Assembly (NCBI GenBank): GCA_003427395.1
Contig: BFEA01000347.1
Location: 378,179 to 415,544, forward strand
Length of the DNA stretch: 37,366 nucleotides
Reading direction: 5' to 3'
Source: Chara braunii
Lineage: Eukaryota > Streptophyta > Charophyceae > Charales > Characeae
Each line of letters begins with the position of its first letter. Positions within the stretch are counted from its first letter, which is position 1. This document shows, in pieces, positions 19,805 to 29,059 of this stretch. A program made the translations under genes and the position numbers. The notes under the pieces are model-generated. The model did not search any database and was not told where the DNA came from. It worked only from the letters and a program-made list of their open reading frames with translations.

Positions 19805-20165
19805 GTAGACGTCAATCCCCTCGTGCGAAGGGCAACCAATGTTGTTCTGTCCTGTATAACTTGCTCTGACCTTGGTAAACGGACACGGGACTCAGTTTCC
19901 AGCAGGTGTTGCTCCCCACTGATAGATTGGAGCCATCCAGAACTGGCCACTAACCAGAGGAGGGTGCCCATATCACCTCCTGCTAGTTGGGCCTTTGTCG
20001 ATGTTAGAAAGGAAAAAAAAAAAGAAAGGAAGGAGACTATTTGAACACAATGTTCTATTTGTAATGGTTAAGAAGAGACTTGGCTCTTGAGGCCGGGGTT
20101 GTTGGATCGAATTCGTGCTTGCACGGAGGAGGGTTTAAGCCCCGACGTACAAAATTCATCCTATT
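19805..20165 (+). mobile_element. Composite SINE-like element B+T, copy 1
   Basis: Part B (19805-20000) contains TCAATCCCCTCGTGCGAAGG, TGTATAACTTGCTCTGACC, the conserved core at 19896-19934 and CACCTCCTGCTAGTTGGGCC. An A/G-rich tract follows. Part T (20042-20165) contains TGGTTAAGAAGAGACTTGGC as A-box region and GGATCGAATTC as a mutated B box, then TGCACGGAGGAGGG. The same two parts, joined by the same GGAGACTATTTGAACAC, recur at 24577-24930. This suggests one dimeric element or an old segmental copy. Confidence 0.72.
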
Positions 20166-20295
20166 GTGGAAGCGTCTGTGAACCACAGACATTGATAAGT
20201 CGCGTTTGACTAAGCGGGTAAGAGTACCTGCAGGGTTACGTGCTGACTACAGAGCGAAGCGTGCGAGAATTGCCCTGTCCGTGGGTGTTGTCTAC

Positions 20296-20360
20296 GGTGT
20301 GTAGTGGTTAAGAGACTTAGCTTTTGAGGCCGAGGTCGCTGGTTCGAATCCGTGGATCCA
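20296..20360 (+). mobile_element. tRNA-derived SINE T, truncated copy 2
   Basis: GTAGTGGTTAAGAGACTTAG from 20301 and the B box GGTTCGAATCC at 20341-20351 (exact consensus) are identical over 54 bases to the copy at 20524-20577. The copy stops where the palindrome begins. Confidence 0.75.
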
Positions 20361-20398
20361 CGTGGATATCGTAAGAGTACCTTGCAAACGTGATATCC

Positions 20399-20519
20399 AG
20401 GAAACGGTGTTCAAAAGTGAAATTGTACCGGTCGTGATATCCACGTTTGCAAGGTACAATTTCACGATATCACGTGGATATCACGACCGGTACAATTTCA
20501 CTTTTGAACACCGTTTCCT
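20399..20519. repeat. Perfect 47-bp inverted repeat at a SINE 5' end
   Basis: Arms 20399-20445 and 20473-20519 are exact reverse complements around a 27-bp centre. The right arm reads GTGGATATCACGACCGG...GAACACCGTTTCCT, which is the natural 5' end of the T element that follows. The left arm is therefore an inverted copy of it. A smaller inverted repeat, ACCTTGCAAACGTGATATC with GATATCCACGTTTGCAAGGT, is nested across it. Confidence 0.9.
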
Positions 20520-20630
20520 GGTTGTAGTGGTTAAGAGACTTAGCTTTTGAGGCCGAGGTCGCTGGTTCGAATCCGTGCTTGCACGGAGGAGAGCTTACAC
20601 CCAGACGTACGAAATCCATACTACTATTAC
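20473..20630 (+). mobile_element. tRNA-derived SINE T, copy 3
   Basis: The most complete copy. It has the 5' leader GTGGATATCACGACCGG, the A-box region TGTAGTGGTTAAGAG, the B box GGTTCGAATCC at 20564-20574, then CGTGCTTGCACGGAGGAG and CCCAGACGTACGAAATCC. The head is tRNA-like but lacks a full cloverleaf and CCA-compatible end. The B box marks an internal RNA polymerase III promoter. Confidence 0.78.
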
Positions 20631-20639
20631 ATAGTTAAA

Positions 20640-20860
20640 CCGCTAGTACACAACCCCAGGCTTGCTGAAAAAGAAACTCGTCGCCTACAAAATTTCGGAG
20701 ACTCGACCTACTAGACCACAATGGCTGGCGGGGCTAGCGAAAAAAAAAAAAAAAGTACGCCGCTGGTAGTTCGGAAAAGCTTGGCGTGCAGTAAGGCGCC
20801 TGCATGCCTGGTTGTACTGGTGGTTTAAAAGGAATAGGAAAACCCAGAAGAAGACTATTA
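20640..20860. other. Spacer with A tract
   Basis: No gene is seen. An A run lies near 20740-20754. Confidence 0.4.
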
Positions 20861-20864
20861 GAAT

Positions 20865-21065
20865 AAGAAGGAAAATATATGAAAATAAAATAGTTATGAT
20901 TGAGAATCTGAGAAAGTACAAGACATGTATCAAACAGCTCACTAGGCTTTTGGAATAATTGGGCTAGGAAAGTCGGGACTCAAAAATAAAACGCAGTTGG
21001 AAACAACTCCAGGTTTAGAGAACACTCGATAGCCACACAGTGTGTGAAGGCCACGAAAATAGTAA
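20865..21065 (+). repeat. Dispersed element sharing sequence with 32670-33000; MITE-empty site
   Basis: TCTGAGAAAGTACAAGACA, CTCACTAGGCTTTTGG, AATTGGGCTAGGAAAGTC, GAGAACACTCGATAGCCACA and CAGTGTGTGAAGGCCA all recur in the same order at 32700-32985. At 20939-20951 the sequence runs straight through CTCACTAGGC, where the other copy carries the 105-bp MITE. Confidence 0.8.
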
Positions 21066-21239
21066 GATTCTGGAAGCTTCCCATCATTTTTTTTTTTTTG
21101 AATAAATGAAAGCTCAACTGCAAGGCCTCTATCTCGGTGGTGGTAATGATTTTTTTGTCCCCCTCAAAGTGAGGCTTGACGATCCGCATCGTGGGGCCTT
21201 AGACGCCCCACTTGCCAAACAAGATATTTGAACTGAGTG

Positions 21240-24223
21240 AATGCCGATGGAGAAAGGTAAGACCCTGACAATTGACGGTCTCCCAAAGGAATTGTGGGAG
21301 GCTTGCTGATCAGATCTCTCAGAGGATTTAATGGGTTATTATCTGGACGTATGGGAATCGGGAAGGATGGGGGAGTTTATGGGCCAAGGAGTAGTCATCC
21401 TCCTCTACAAAAAGGGGGAGCAGACTAATATACGAAACTATAGGCCAATCACACTACTCACAGTGGTCCACAAACTACTCGCAAAGGCCTTGGCTAACCA
21501 GCTAATTGGCGTTATTGGGAAATTAATCCACTCTACTCAGACGAGCTTCATCCAAGGAAGGCACATACAGGATAATATATTGCTGGTCAACGAGGTCCTG
21601 AGGCTCTCTCGATAATCTAGAGCAACGCCGCGTTTGTATGTATAGATTTCAAGAAAGTGTACGATCACGTTGACTGATTTTTCTTGGAAAAGTGCTTGGA
21701 AAAGTTAAACTTTGGACCCAACTTGCTTAGATGGGTCACTATTGTTCACCAAAATGCAACAACTCGTGTCCAGGTTGGTTAACGGTAACATAGCCCCACC
21801 CATTCAATTGCAGTGTTCGGTCTGTCAAAAGGGGGACCCTATAGCCCCCTTCCTCTTTGTTATTGTGATGGAGGCACTCGCGGCGAACCTCAGGGCTCAC
21901 AAGGACCTCAAAAAGATAGCGGTTGCGGCAATCCCCGAGGATGCAATTACGGTTTGCTCCCTGTTTGTCGATGACCTCACGATAATGGTAGATGCAACGC
22001 CGGAAAACATGATGGAAATTAAAGCCATGATGGACGGTTTCACTGGGATCTCAAACACTGAGGTCAACCGGGGCAACAAGACGCAGGGGCGGTCGATCCA
22101 TTACCAAGGGGGCAGACCACCTCCTTTGAGTGAAGTGGATCCCCCGTCAGACCCCTATCCGGGTGTTGGGGGTACTTGTCTCGGTGATGTGAAGGCCAAG
22201 TAATAACGATGAATGGATATCGGCGCCAACCGGACAGAAAGTGTCACTTTGGAAGGATAAACAGACCTTGCTTCTGGGCCGTGCGCTAGTTATAAATGAT
22301 GTGATCCTGGCCTCCCTCTGGTACAAGTCTGCGGTCTGGACACTAAGCAAGCTGACCTTATGCTCAGTCCAGAGACAGATTGCAGTCTTCTTATGGAGGG
22401 GCAACCATGAGCTGCAACATGTCATCACCCGAGTGGCATGGCTCTCAGTAGTCCAAACGAAAATCAAAGGGGTTCTAGGTATTATTGACCCCGCCACCCA
22501 ACTCTCGGCCCTCCCGTTACAGTGGATGTGAAGGTTGATCCTGGACCCACAGATTCTGTGGAGGCCCCTAACACTGGAACCGATTGCCAGACTGGCCCCG
22601 CAGACTGGACCAAATGTGGACCCCCTCACATTGGTAGAGGATAGGGCCTGGCCCGTCCCCCAAAAATTAAGTAGGGGGCCAGAGCATAAAAGGGCAGCAA
22701 GACGAGACCTGCAAAATGACTCTTTTTGGGTTTCTCTCCTTAAGGACTGGCGCAGACTGCCCCTACGAAACAGACCGGCGCCTTGACGACGGGAGGAGGT
22801 GGTCAGACAACCCCTCTTTGGTAACAGGAACATTACGAATCGACAGAGCCGGGTGCTTTGCAATATGGAGGGCCCATTGAAGGGTTGGGTGAATCACGAC
22901 GTTCTGCGAGTCAGGGACATCGGGGACCAGCCTACAAAGGACTAGCTCACAACGAACCAGCTGCGCCCCAAGCTTTTGGAGAAGCTAATCTTCTCCATCC
23001 CGCTGGACTGGGTGCGCATATTAAGGAAGGGACCGGCCCTAGAAAAGAGTGATTAGGTGGCACTCCGTGGGACTAGTAGATGGATTGGAAATGTGGTAGT
23101 GGTGCACGTGAATGGGGACACTTTGATAAGTCTCTTCCACAGGCAACCGAACAATCAATTGACACAAACTTCCCCAGAGGAATTGATATGGGTGGACAGG
23201 TCCCAGGCCTACAGGATTCGGGTCCTGAGGTGCCAAGAAACATAGATAGCCCACAAACCAGATACCCCCCTGGAGGATTTAGCCCGGGACCCTGCAGACT
23301 GGAGATGGACTACCACCCTTAAGGGTGGTCGGACCCCACACACATCCTTCACTCGCTCTCGGTGAAAACGGCCTATCCGAGTCGTATGCTCTGGCCCTGA
23401 GTAAGCTTGAGGGAGCGGGTAAGAGACCGTTGGGCGAAAAACTTAAACATTAATCGTGATGAGCTGAGACCCATTCGGTGGTTCGCAGGAACCAAGGTTA
23501 AACCGGCAAAATGGCCTCTCTCCAATGGCAAATAGACCACCGCTGCCTGCCTACAAATGACTGGCTTATGGACAGAACCACCCCGGAACAACGAGGGCTT
23601 GCCCATCCCTGGTGCAAACAGTGCATATAGCCAATTTCCCAACCAGGAGAATTGCGGAAACTGTCGAACACGTGTTCATGCAATGCCTAGGGTCGGTGTG
23701 GGCTTGGCAATGTTGGGATAGGATTTGGCAGCACATGGGCGCAAACACTGATTGGCAATGGGACTGGAAAGCCATCCTATGCGGAGCCTGGCACCCTGAC
23801 CCACCTGAATCCTTCATATCTGCCCTCTTCGATCTGGGGCGATGGGCGGTTCTATGGGCCATTTGGAGACGTAAGTGCATACTGGAAATGGAAGGAGCAA
23901 GGTTGGAAGGGACGGAACTTGTTAAGCAACAGATACAAACAGACATAAGGGAACCATCGGAAGCAACCAAAAGCAAGATTGCATTTTTACACAAGAAACC
24001 GGAAATCAAAATAAGGATTAACAGTTCTGCAACAACTGGCTTTGGGGGGGGTATCGGGGGCTGGATTGCGAAGGTGGAATGGGCAAGGGGGGAGCAGGAG
24101 GGCGAACAGGAAACGACTGCACAGCAGTTGACCCCGCAATCCCCTTGGGCCCCCTTTCCGACTTCCCCTCCCCCTTCCCCCCTCTTTTCGTTAGTTGATA
24201 GGCAGTGGTACGGACAGGACTGA
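21240..24223 (+). pseudogene. LINE reverse transcriptase pseudogene, copy 2
   Basis: This is a decayed ORF2 of the same LINE type as at 965-3760, and better preserved. Readable: KKGEQTNIRNYRPITLLTVV near 21408-21470; TSFIQGRHIQDNILLVNEVL near 21541-21600; FIDFKKVYDHVD near 21643-21676, with the first catalytic Asp; QKGDPIAPFLFVIVMEALAA near 21826-21885; and FVDDL, the catalytic box, at 21964-21978. The post-RT region reads LLLGRALVINDVILASLWY near 22270-22325 and WRGNHELQHVITRVAWL further on. A zf-RVT-like tail follows (IDHRCLPTNDW, then ETVEHVFMQCLGSVWAWQCW near 23658-23720) and a C-terminal tail to 24223. Several stops (for example near 21613 and 21676) and frameshifts separate these segments. 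Upstream of 21240 no endonuclease could be read. Confidence 0.9.
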
Positions 24224-24387
24224 GTAGTGGGGAGTGGGAGGGCATGGGGTACAGTCAACGACAGGAATAGCACCCTCGTCCCCTCACCCCCTGTGTTGAC
24301 TAGTGTGCTATCTACTGCAAAAGTCGGGCGTTGCCCCGCAATCTTTCTATTTTCTTGCTGTCAGATGTATAAGGGACATGGGGCCCG

Positions 24388-24427
24388 CTTCCCAGCACGT
24401 GCTTCTCCCCACGAATAGATCGGACCC
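24388..24427 (+). repeat. Dispersed 37-bp core, diverged copy
   Basis: CTTCCCAGCACGTGCTTCTC and the following CCCACGAATAGAT match the core with about seven differences. It lies in the 3' flank of LINE copy 2 and ends near a type A insertion on the opposite strand. Confidence 0.6.
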
Positions 24428-24434
24428 TTGTTTG

Positions 24435-24560
24435 GAACAAAAAATACTAAAAAGAATCCTGGTGGTGGTAAGAAAATGGCCGGAATTGAGGCTTTGCCTG
24501 TTGGTCTGCTCCATCTATTGGTGGGGAGCGACACCTGCTGGAAACCGGGTCCAGCGGATT
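24435..24560 (-). mobile_element. SINE-like element type A, copy 2
   Basis: In reverse complement this reads core (24508-24544), CAAAGCCTCAATTCCGGCC, TTCTTACCACCACCAGGAT, then a T/A-rich end. That is the same order as at 12055-12215 and 32515-32665. The opposite orientation shows these are separate insertions. Confidence 0.72.
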
Positions 24561-24576
24561 GGGAGACACACTACTA

Positions 24577-24930
24577 GACAGTCAATCCCCTCGTACGCTG
24601 GGCAGTCAATGCTGTTCTGCCCTGTATAACCTGCTATGACCTTGGTAACAGGACGCTGCACCTGGTTTCCAGCAGGTGCTGTTCGCCACCAATAGATTGG
24701 AGCCATCTACAACTGGCCACTAACTGGAGGAGGGTGCTCATATCACCTCCTGCTAGTTGGGCCTATGCCGATGTTAAAAAAAAAAAACGAAAAAAAAAAA
24801 AAGGAGACTATTTGAACACCGTGTCCTGGTTGTAGTGGTTAAGAGACTTGGCTCTCGAGGCCAAGGTTGCCGGTTCAAATCCATACTTGCGCGAAGGAGG
24901 GCTTAGGCCCAGACATATGGAATCCAGACT
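24577..24930 (+). mobile_element. Composite SINE-like element B+T, copy 2
   Basis: Part B (24577-24775) has the core at 24666-24704 and the CACCTCCTGCTAGTTGGGCC block. It ends in a long A run with one interruption. Part T (24811-24930) has TGTAGTGGTTAAGAGACTTG and the B box GGTTCAAATCC (24872-24882). Sequence, order and junction match copy 1 at 19805-20165. Confidence 0.75.
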
Positions 24931-24984
24931 AGGAAAGCCCAGAAGGTGACCACTGGAATAAGGAGGGAAGATACACCTTCGGGA

Positions 24985-25225
24985 CAACGCCCGCCCCGCG
25001 CTGCCGTCGCACCCCCCACCTCTCGCCCCACCACCGCCTCCAACCCTTCCGGGGGACACCCCTCCGCCCACCTCTCCCCCCCACCTCCTCCCCGCAGGCA
25101 CTCCGCTGGTCTCCCTGACCCCGCCTCCCTCACCCCCACTCGGTCCCCCACCCCCAACACCATCTCCCCCCCAGAGCTCTCCGCCCTACACCTCCGCACC
25201 TCCTTCCTTCCCCCCTACCCTGAAC
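24985..25225 (+). repeat. C-rich low-complexity tract
   Basis: CCCACC/CCCCTCC-type sequence giving a Pro/Ser/Thr-rich readable frame without a recognised domain. It resembles 11040-11225 in composition. Confidence 0.6.
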
Positions 25226-25490
25226 ATCTCATTGGGCCAGCCTGGTTAAGCAAACATCAGGAGGTCCTCTCCCTATACGAGGATAACACTGCAATGACCC
25301 TGAAGGCAACTCAAGGCAGACGGTGACTGACTGATCAACGACAACAACAATGCGGGATAGGGGCTCAGATGGAATACTCGTACAGACAGTACAGACACCC
25401 AAAGGAGGAAGCGACTTGGAGGTAAGATAACTAGCTGGGCCTAGCCCATGGTCAGAGGAAGAACATAAAGTCTGCACTTTATCAGCCACA
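25226..25490. other. Unassigned stretch
   Basis: No gene is recognised. Confidence 0.35.
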
Positions 25491-25494
25491 GGAC

Positions 25495-25615
25495 CTCTGC
25501 CGTGCACGCACGGATTCGAACCGGCACCTTAGCCTCAAGAGCGGAATCTGTTAACCACTACAGCCATGGCACAGTGTCTAAAACCAGATCCATGCCGGTC
25601 ATGATATCCACATCA
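25495..25615 (-). mobile_element. tRNA-derived SINE T, copy on the minus strand
   Basis: In reverse complement it reads GTGGATATCATGACCGG, then CATGGCTGTAGTGGTTAAC (A-box region) and GGTTCGAATCC (B box, 25512-25522). It confirms that the GTGGATATCA-GACCGG leader belongs to the T element. The middle differs from the plus-strand copies. Confidence 0.72.
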
Positions 25616-25642
25616 CCCCTGCATGGCTGTGGTGTCCTTCAA

Positions 25643-25644
<2 letters not shown>

Positions 25645-25680
<36 letters not shown>
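25645..25680 (+). repeat. CA microsatellite
   Basis: Eighteen CA dinucleotides. Confidence 0.95.
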
Positions 25681-25681
<1 letters not shown>

Positions 25682-25939
25682 GGCATCTGCCACACAGGCA
25701 ATAGTCCCACACTGCACTCTCATCCAGCACAACTGCTTATCCAACAGTTTATCCACGGGCCTGCTCAGAGCAGGGGCTGATGTCAGGTGGATATGGGTCT
25801 TCTCTGACCACAGGGAAGTGGAAGGAACAAAAAGAGGGCTTTGAGGGGTAGAAGCCAGCTGTCAAGGGCCCCCTCTGCACACAAGGCAGAGGTAGAAGCA
25901 CAGAGAGACAGAAGGGGGACACAGGAAACAACGGTCAGC

Positions 25940-26330
25940 AGTATGAGGGCAACACTACTACACAACAACGACCCTGACATTGTACTGTATTTCTGGGACG
26001 CTGGATCTAGTGTTACAGCGGGCACGAGGATGGGGTAGAAACAGAGAGAGTATAGGAAACACGGGTCCTTCAGGAGTTTGAGGGCCTCATTGCCACACAA
26101 CTACAACCCAGCATTGGGCTGTAATTTCCGGGATCTTGGATCTGGCCTTACAGCGGGCACGAGGATGGGGTAGAAACGAGGAGAAAAACACGAGTACTGG
26201 ACACACTAGTCCTCCAGCAGCACGAAGGCCAAACTACAGGTCAACCACCCGAGCTCTGTAATGTAATATCTGGGATGCTCGACTCGGTTTCCAGCAGGCA
26301 CAACTCCCCACCAATAGAAGGAGCCTTCAC
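25940..26330 (+). repeat. Tandem repeat of about 135-141 bp, third unit carrying the core
   Basis: The anchor AGCGGGCACGAGGATGGGGT occurs at 26017 and 26152. At the matching place in the third unit, 26293, the sequence is CCAGCAGGCACAACTCCCCA, which is the dispersed core (26288-26325). Each unit also has a CTGGGA(C/T)GCT-like block just before. The core and the GCGGGCACGAGG motif thus occupy the same site in a tandem unit. Confidence 0.78.
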
Positions 26331-26347
26331 GCTGGACCCGCTGTCGG

Positions 26348-26375
26348 GGCAAATACCCTGACAAGGGTATTTGCC
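26348..26375. repeat. 11-bp-stem hairpin with TGACAA loop
   Basis: GGCAAATACCC pairs perfectly with GGGTATTTGCC around TGACAA. A hairpin of the same layout and flank (CGCTGT before the stem) lies at 33510-33539. Confidence 0.85.
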
Positions 26376-26399
26376 GGGGATTTTAAATGTCGGACACTG

Positions 26400-27300
26400 T
26401 TCGACTTTTTCATTGAATTGAAGGACTTGATGAGAACGACTTGCCAGAAGTTCTTCAGACTAACCTATGACCGAGGGACTGAAAGTTTTTGAACTTTAAC
26501 CTGAACACTTGTAGCGTCGAGTAACGGCAGTAACCGACTGTGCTTTGCTTTTTGTCGAGGCCGCAGAGGCACGCGGACATGGAAATGGTAAAGCTAAACC
26601 TATCCTACCTAAAATGCTGCCGCGCGATTCAGGGCCTAGGTAGGCTAAAAAGAGGGACGCGTCAGGAATAGGATCGTGATGCAAGTGGGATAGGGTGGCC
26701 TATTTTTATTGGGCCATGAGGGCTTGAGTTCGCGTCGGGGCCCGACGCCGAACTCGCAGCTAAAGCACAAGTGGTTAACGGGGGTCAAGTGGTTAACGGG
26801 GACCCCCACTTTTCGGGGTCAAATTTTGTAGATTGGTGTGAAGTTTGCTTGGGATGGCCTTAAGGTTTTCTTATAAATTGAGGTGAAAAATGGGGGGTCG
26901 GTTAACCTTTTCTCAGCTAAAGGTGTAGCTTACCAGGCCACCGGGGTGAGTTCCGACCAGTCAGCTGGCAGGGGGCCGACTTTAAAGGGGTGAGGCAGGA
27001 CTAAACCTGCCTAGGCCTGAAATGGCTAGCCTACTGACCGCACCCTTCAAATAGAAGGGTTGCAGGCATAGGTTTTGTGATAGGAGCTAGCCTAGTAGGT
27101 TACGACACATGATTCATACCGGATAGACACCGGGATCGAATCTAAAATGTTGTGCCCTACTGGGCATAGCTCCTTTTGGAGATGCCCGCAGTAATGCAGC
27201 CTGCGCGCTCGATTCCGATCGTTCGATCGAAAAGATCGCGCAACCCAGATCAGTCGCGCGTACAGATAAGCATGGCGCCTGTGCAAGGATGACACGCATA
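26400..27300. other. Region without a recognisable gene
   Basis: The CAAGTGGTTAACGGGG unit occurs twice in tandem near 26769-26800. GATCG-rich palindromic words lie at 27217-27236. Nothing coding is supported. Confidence 0.45.
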
Positions 27301-27319
27301 AATCGAGAAATGATCCAAA

Positions 27320-27420
27320 ATGTTTTCGATCCCGACTGGGATCGAACTCCGGGCTGTATTTCAACAGTTCGTGGATGTTCCACGAGAAGCAGGTGGCCGT
27401 TGGCATAAGCCAACGACATT
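27320..27420 (-). mobile_element. tRNA-like SINE fragment (ACTGTTGAA family)
   Basis: In reverse complement it reads CCACGAACTGTTGAAATACAG, then GGAGTTCGATCCC (a B-box match, 27338-27350). The same succession lies on the plus strand at 34470-34550, and the upstream half lies at 5431-5453 on the minus strand. Confidence 0.5.
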
Positions 27421-27752
27421 TAGGTGGGGCGGGGGGGGAAACCCTAAAAGGCTAAAACTAAAACTAAAGCTGAAGCGCCAAGTGGCCCACAATGAAGTGT
27501 CTGGGGCACTTCAGCCCCAGTGAACGTGACAACGCCCATAATAACGGGCAACCGTTCGTCAGTGAGTTTTTTTTTTTTTTCTCTAGATTTCGTTTAGATT
27601 TATTTTTAGATTTATTTTTCAAATTTTGTTTAGATTTTTTTTTTTTTTTTTTTTTTTTGTGCCTCGCGATTCGATTGAGCACCCATTCATTTCGAATGAA
27701 CGGGACGAAATAAAGAAAAAAAAAAAAAGAGAAAAAAAAGTTAATTGTGCCA
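27421..27752. other. A-rich and T-rich spacer
   Basis: T-rich tracts lie at 27567-27660 and A-rich tracts at 27713-27740, flanking a short palindromic TTCATTTCGAATGAA (27687-27701). No gene is seen. On the minus strand this is the sequence directly downstream of the ribozyme. Confidence 0.5.
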
Positions 27753-27805
27753 GACTGTTTCGTCGGACTTCCACCGACTCATCAGGAGGTTGAACCTCGA
27801 CAGTC
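27753..27805 (-). ncRNA. Hammerhead ribozyme, type III
   Basis: This is a self-cleaving RNA motif read on the minus strand, 5' to 3' from 27805. Stem III 5' strand GACTG (27805-27801) is followed by U16.1 and C17 (27800, 27799), giving a GUC cleavage triplet. Stem I is GAGGT, loop TCA, ACCTC (27798-27786). The core CTGATGAG follows (27785-27778). Stem II is TCGG with CCGA (27777-27774 and 27766-27763) around TGGAAGT. Then come C, GAAA (27761-27758) and the stem III 3' strand CAGTC (27757-27753). All three stems pair and every conserved core nucleotide is present. Such ribozymes are known in plant retrozymes, Penelope-like elements and satellite repeats. Which element hosts this one is not clear, because no second copy in direct repeat was found nearby. 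Confidence 0.9.
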
Positions 27806-27818
27806 CATCCAAGGATGG
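27805..27818. repeat. Small hairpin next to the ribozyme
   Basis: CCATCC pairs with GGATGG around two bases, just 5' of the ribozyme on its strand. The degraded copy has a comparable CATCCT/AGGATG hairpin in the same place, so it may belong to the host element. Confidence 0.75.
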
Positions 27819-27969
27819 ACAAAATGGAATGAATCTTCTGATAGAACATGGAAACATGCATGCTACTACTACTACTAATGTTACTATTGCGAGACGAAGG
27901 TCTTACCTGGTGACGGTGGAAACGTAGCGGCCGACAGGTAAGTCTCCCTTTGAGCAGCCCCTGACTTTG

Positions 27970-28420
27970 CACTTGTTCACTTAGTGAACAGGCTACAAAA
28001 CGTCGCCTGTACCTGGCGTTGTGGGCACCTGGGTACAGGCGTGTGAGGCAGGGGAGAGAAGAAGACCCTATTGAGTTTGACTCTAGTTTGACTATGTGAA
28101 ATGACTTAGAGGGGAGGGGAGGCTGCTATTTTCGAAAAAACGAGTTGCCCCTTCCAGAGAAATGAAGGGGGTAAAAAGAAAGAAGAAGAAAGAAAAAAAA
28201 AAAAAAAAGGAAGGAAAAAAAAAAGTAACGGCCACGTACGTGGCTGCGGTCATGGGATAGGTGCAGGGGGAAGAAGGTTCTAGGGGGTGAAGAGACTGCG
28301 CCTGTTCGTTTTTTTGAACAGGCTGCAATTTGGTTGGGTACAGTCATTCCCTGTAGCATGTGGCCTGCGGGGAAGGCCAAATGCTTCAGGGAATGAAGGG
28401 CCTGGTTCCCCTAGGGGAAC
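27970..28420. repeat. Hairpin-rich stretch
   Basis: Five inverted repeats lie within 450 bp: TGTTCACT/AGTGAACA (27974-27990); CGCCTGTACC/GGTACAGGCG (28004-28041); GCCTGTTC/GAACAGGC (28300-28323); a stem of about 22 bp (28345-28395), whose CATTCCCTG/CAGGGAATG and GCAT/ATGC segments are separated by single mismatches; and the perfect 16-bp palindrome GTTCCCCTAGGGGAAC (28405-28420). On the minus strand all lie upstream of the ribozyme. No open frame is preserved. Confidence 0.8.
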
Positions 28421-28429
28421 ATCAATGAA

Positions 28430-28810
28430 CTGACCCTTGATCGTGGGTTCAAATCAAAGGCTCAGTTCAACTCCATTTTTTGAGTGTGAACTAGGCAGTT
28501 GCCCACAGCCTTCAGCTGGCTATAAAAGCCAACACTCCACCCAGCAGCCTCACACTTATGGCAGTGCTGCTGGGACGTTCACTTGTGTGAATGCTGGCCG
28601 GCCGCTGCATGCTGCTGTAGAGGGGGGGTGTTGCTGGTGGAGGTACGAGAGGAAGTGTTGTCAAAGAGGAGAATGGAGGTCTGCAGGATTAGGGGAGACG
28701 TTGTTGGAGAAGGACAGGTTAGGGCAGCCATAGCGAAGGGTTGGAGGCTCTCTACCCCCACCCGTGTATTGGTGTTGTGGGCGGCAGCCTGCATTGGGTC
28801 TGGACGGTGC
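28430..28810. other. Unassigned stretch
   Basis: Readable frames on both strands are short and not related to a family I recognise. Confidence 0.35.
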
Positions 28811-28814
28811 AATG

Positions 28815-29055
28815 AGCGGCAAGTGTTGTCAGGGGTTATGCTGCTGAAATCTTGGTTCGGCGGCAACCTTTTTTCTTTGAGTGGGGAAGTGCTGCCCATT
28901 TGGCGGTATGACAACGGTGACATTTTCAGTGGGATCATGCTGCCGAAATTGGCGGCCGCATCGACATTTTTTTGTGTGTAGGGAAATGTTGTCCGATTGG
29001 TGACACGTCGACGACATTCTTTCCAAGGAGCAGTGTTGGTAAAATTTTACGGCAT
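28815..29055 (+). repeat. Degenerate tandem repeat of about 95-99 bp
   Basis: Anchors TTATGCTGCTGAAAT (28836), TCATGCTGCCGAAAT (28935) and GCAGTGTTGGTAAAAT (29030) mark three diverged units. They share GGGGAAGTGCTGCCC / GGGAAATGTTGTCCG blocks. Confidence 0.65.
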
Positions 29056-29059
29056 AGTG

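Noticed and set aside
20296-20360. Functional tRNA gene
   Set aside because: The B box is perfect, but acceptor and anticodon stems do not pair into a cloverleaf and the same head recurs in several SINE copies.
24946-25326. Proline-rich 126-codon open frame as a gene
   Set aside because: It reads through a C-rich low-complexity tract with no recognised domain and abuts a SINE copy.
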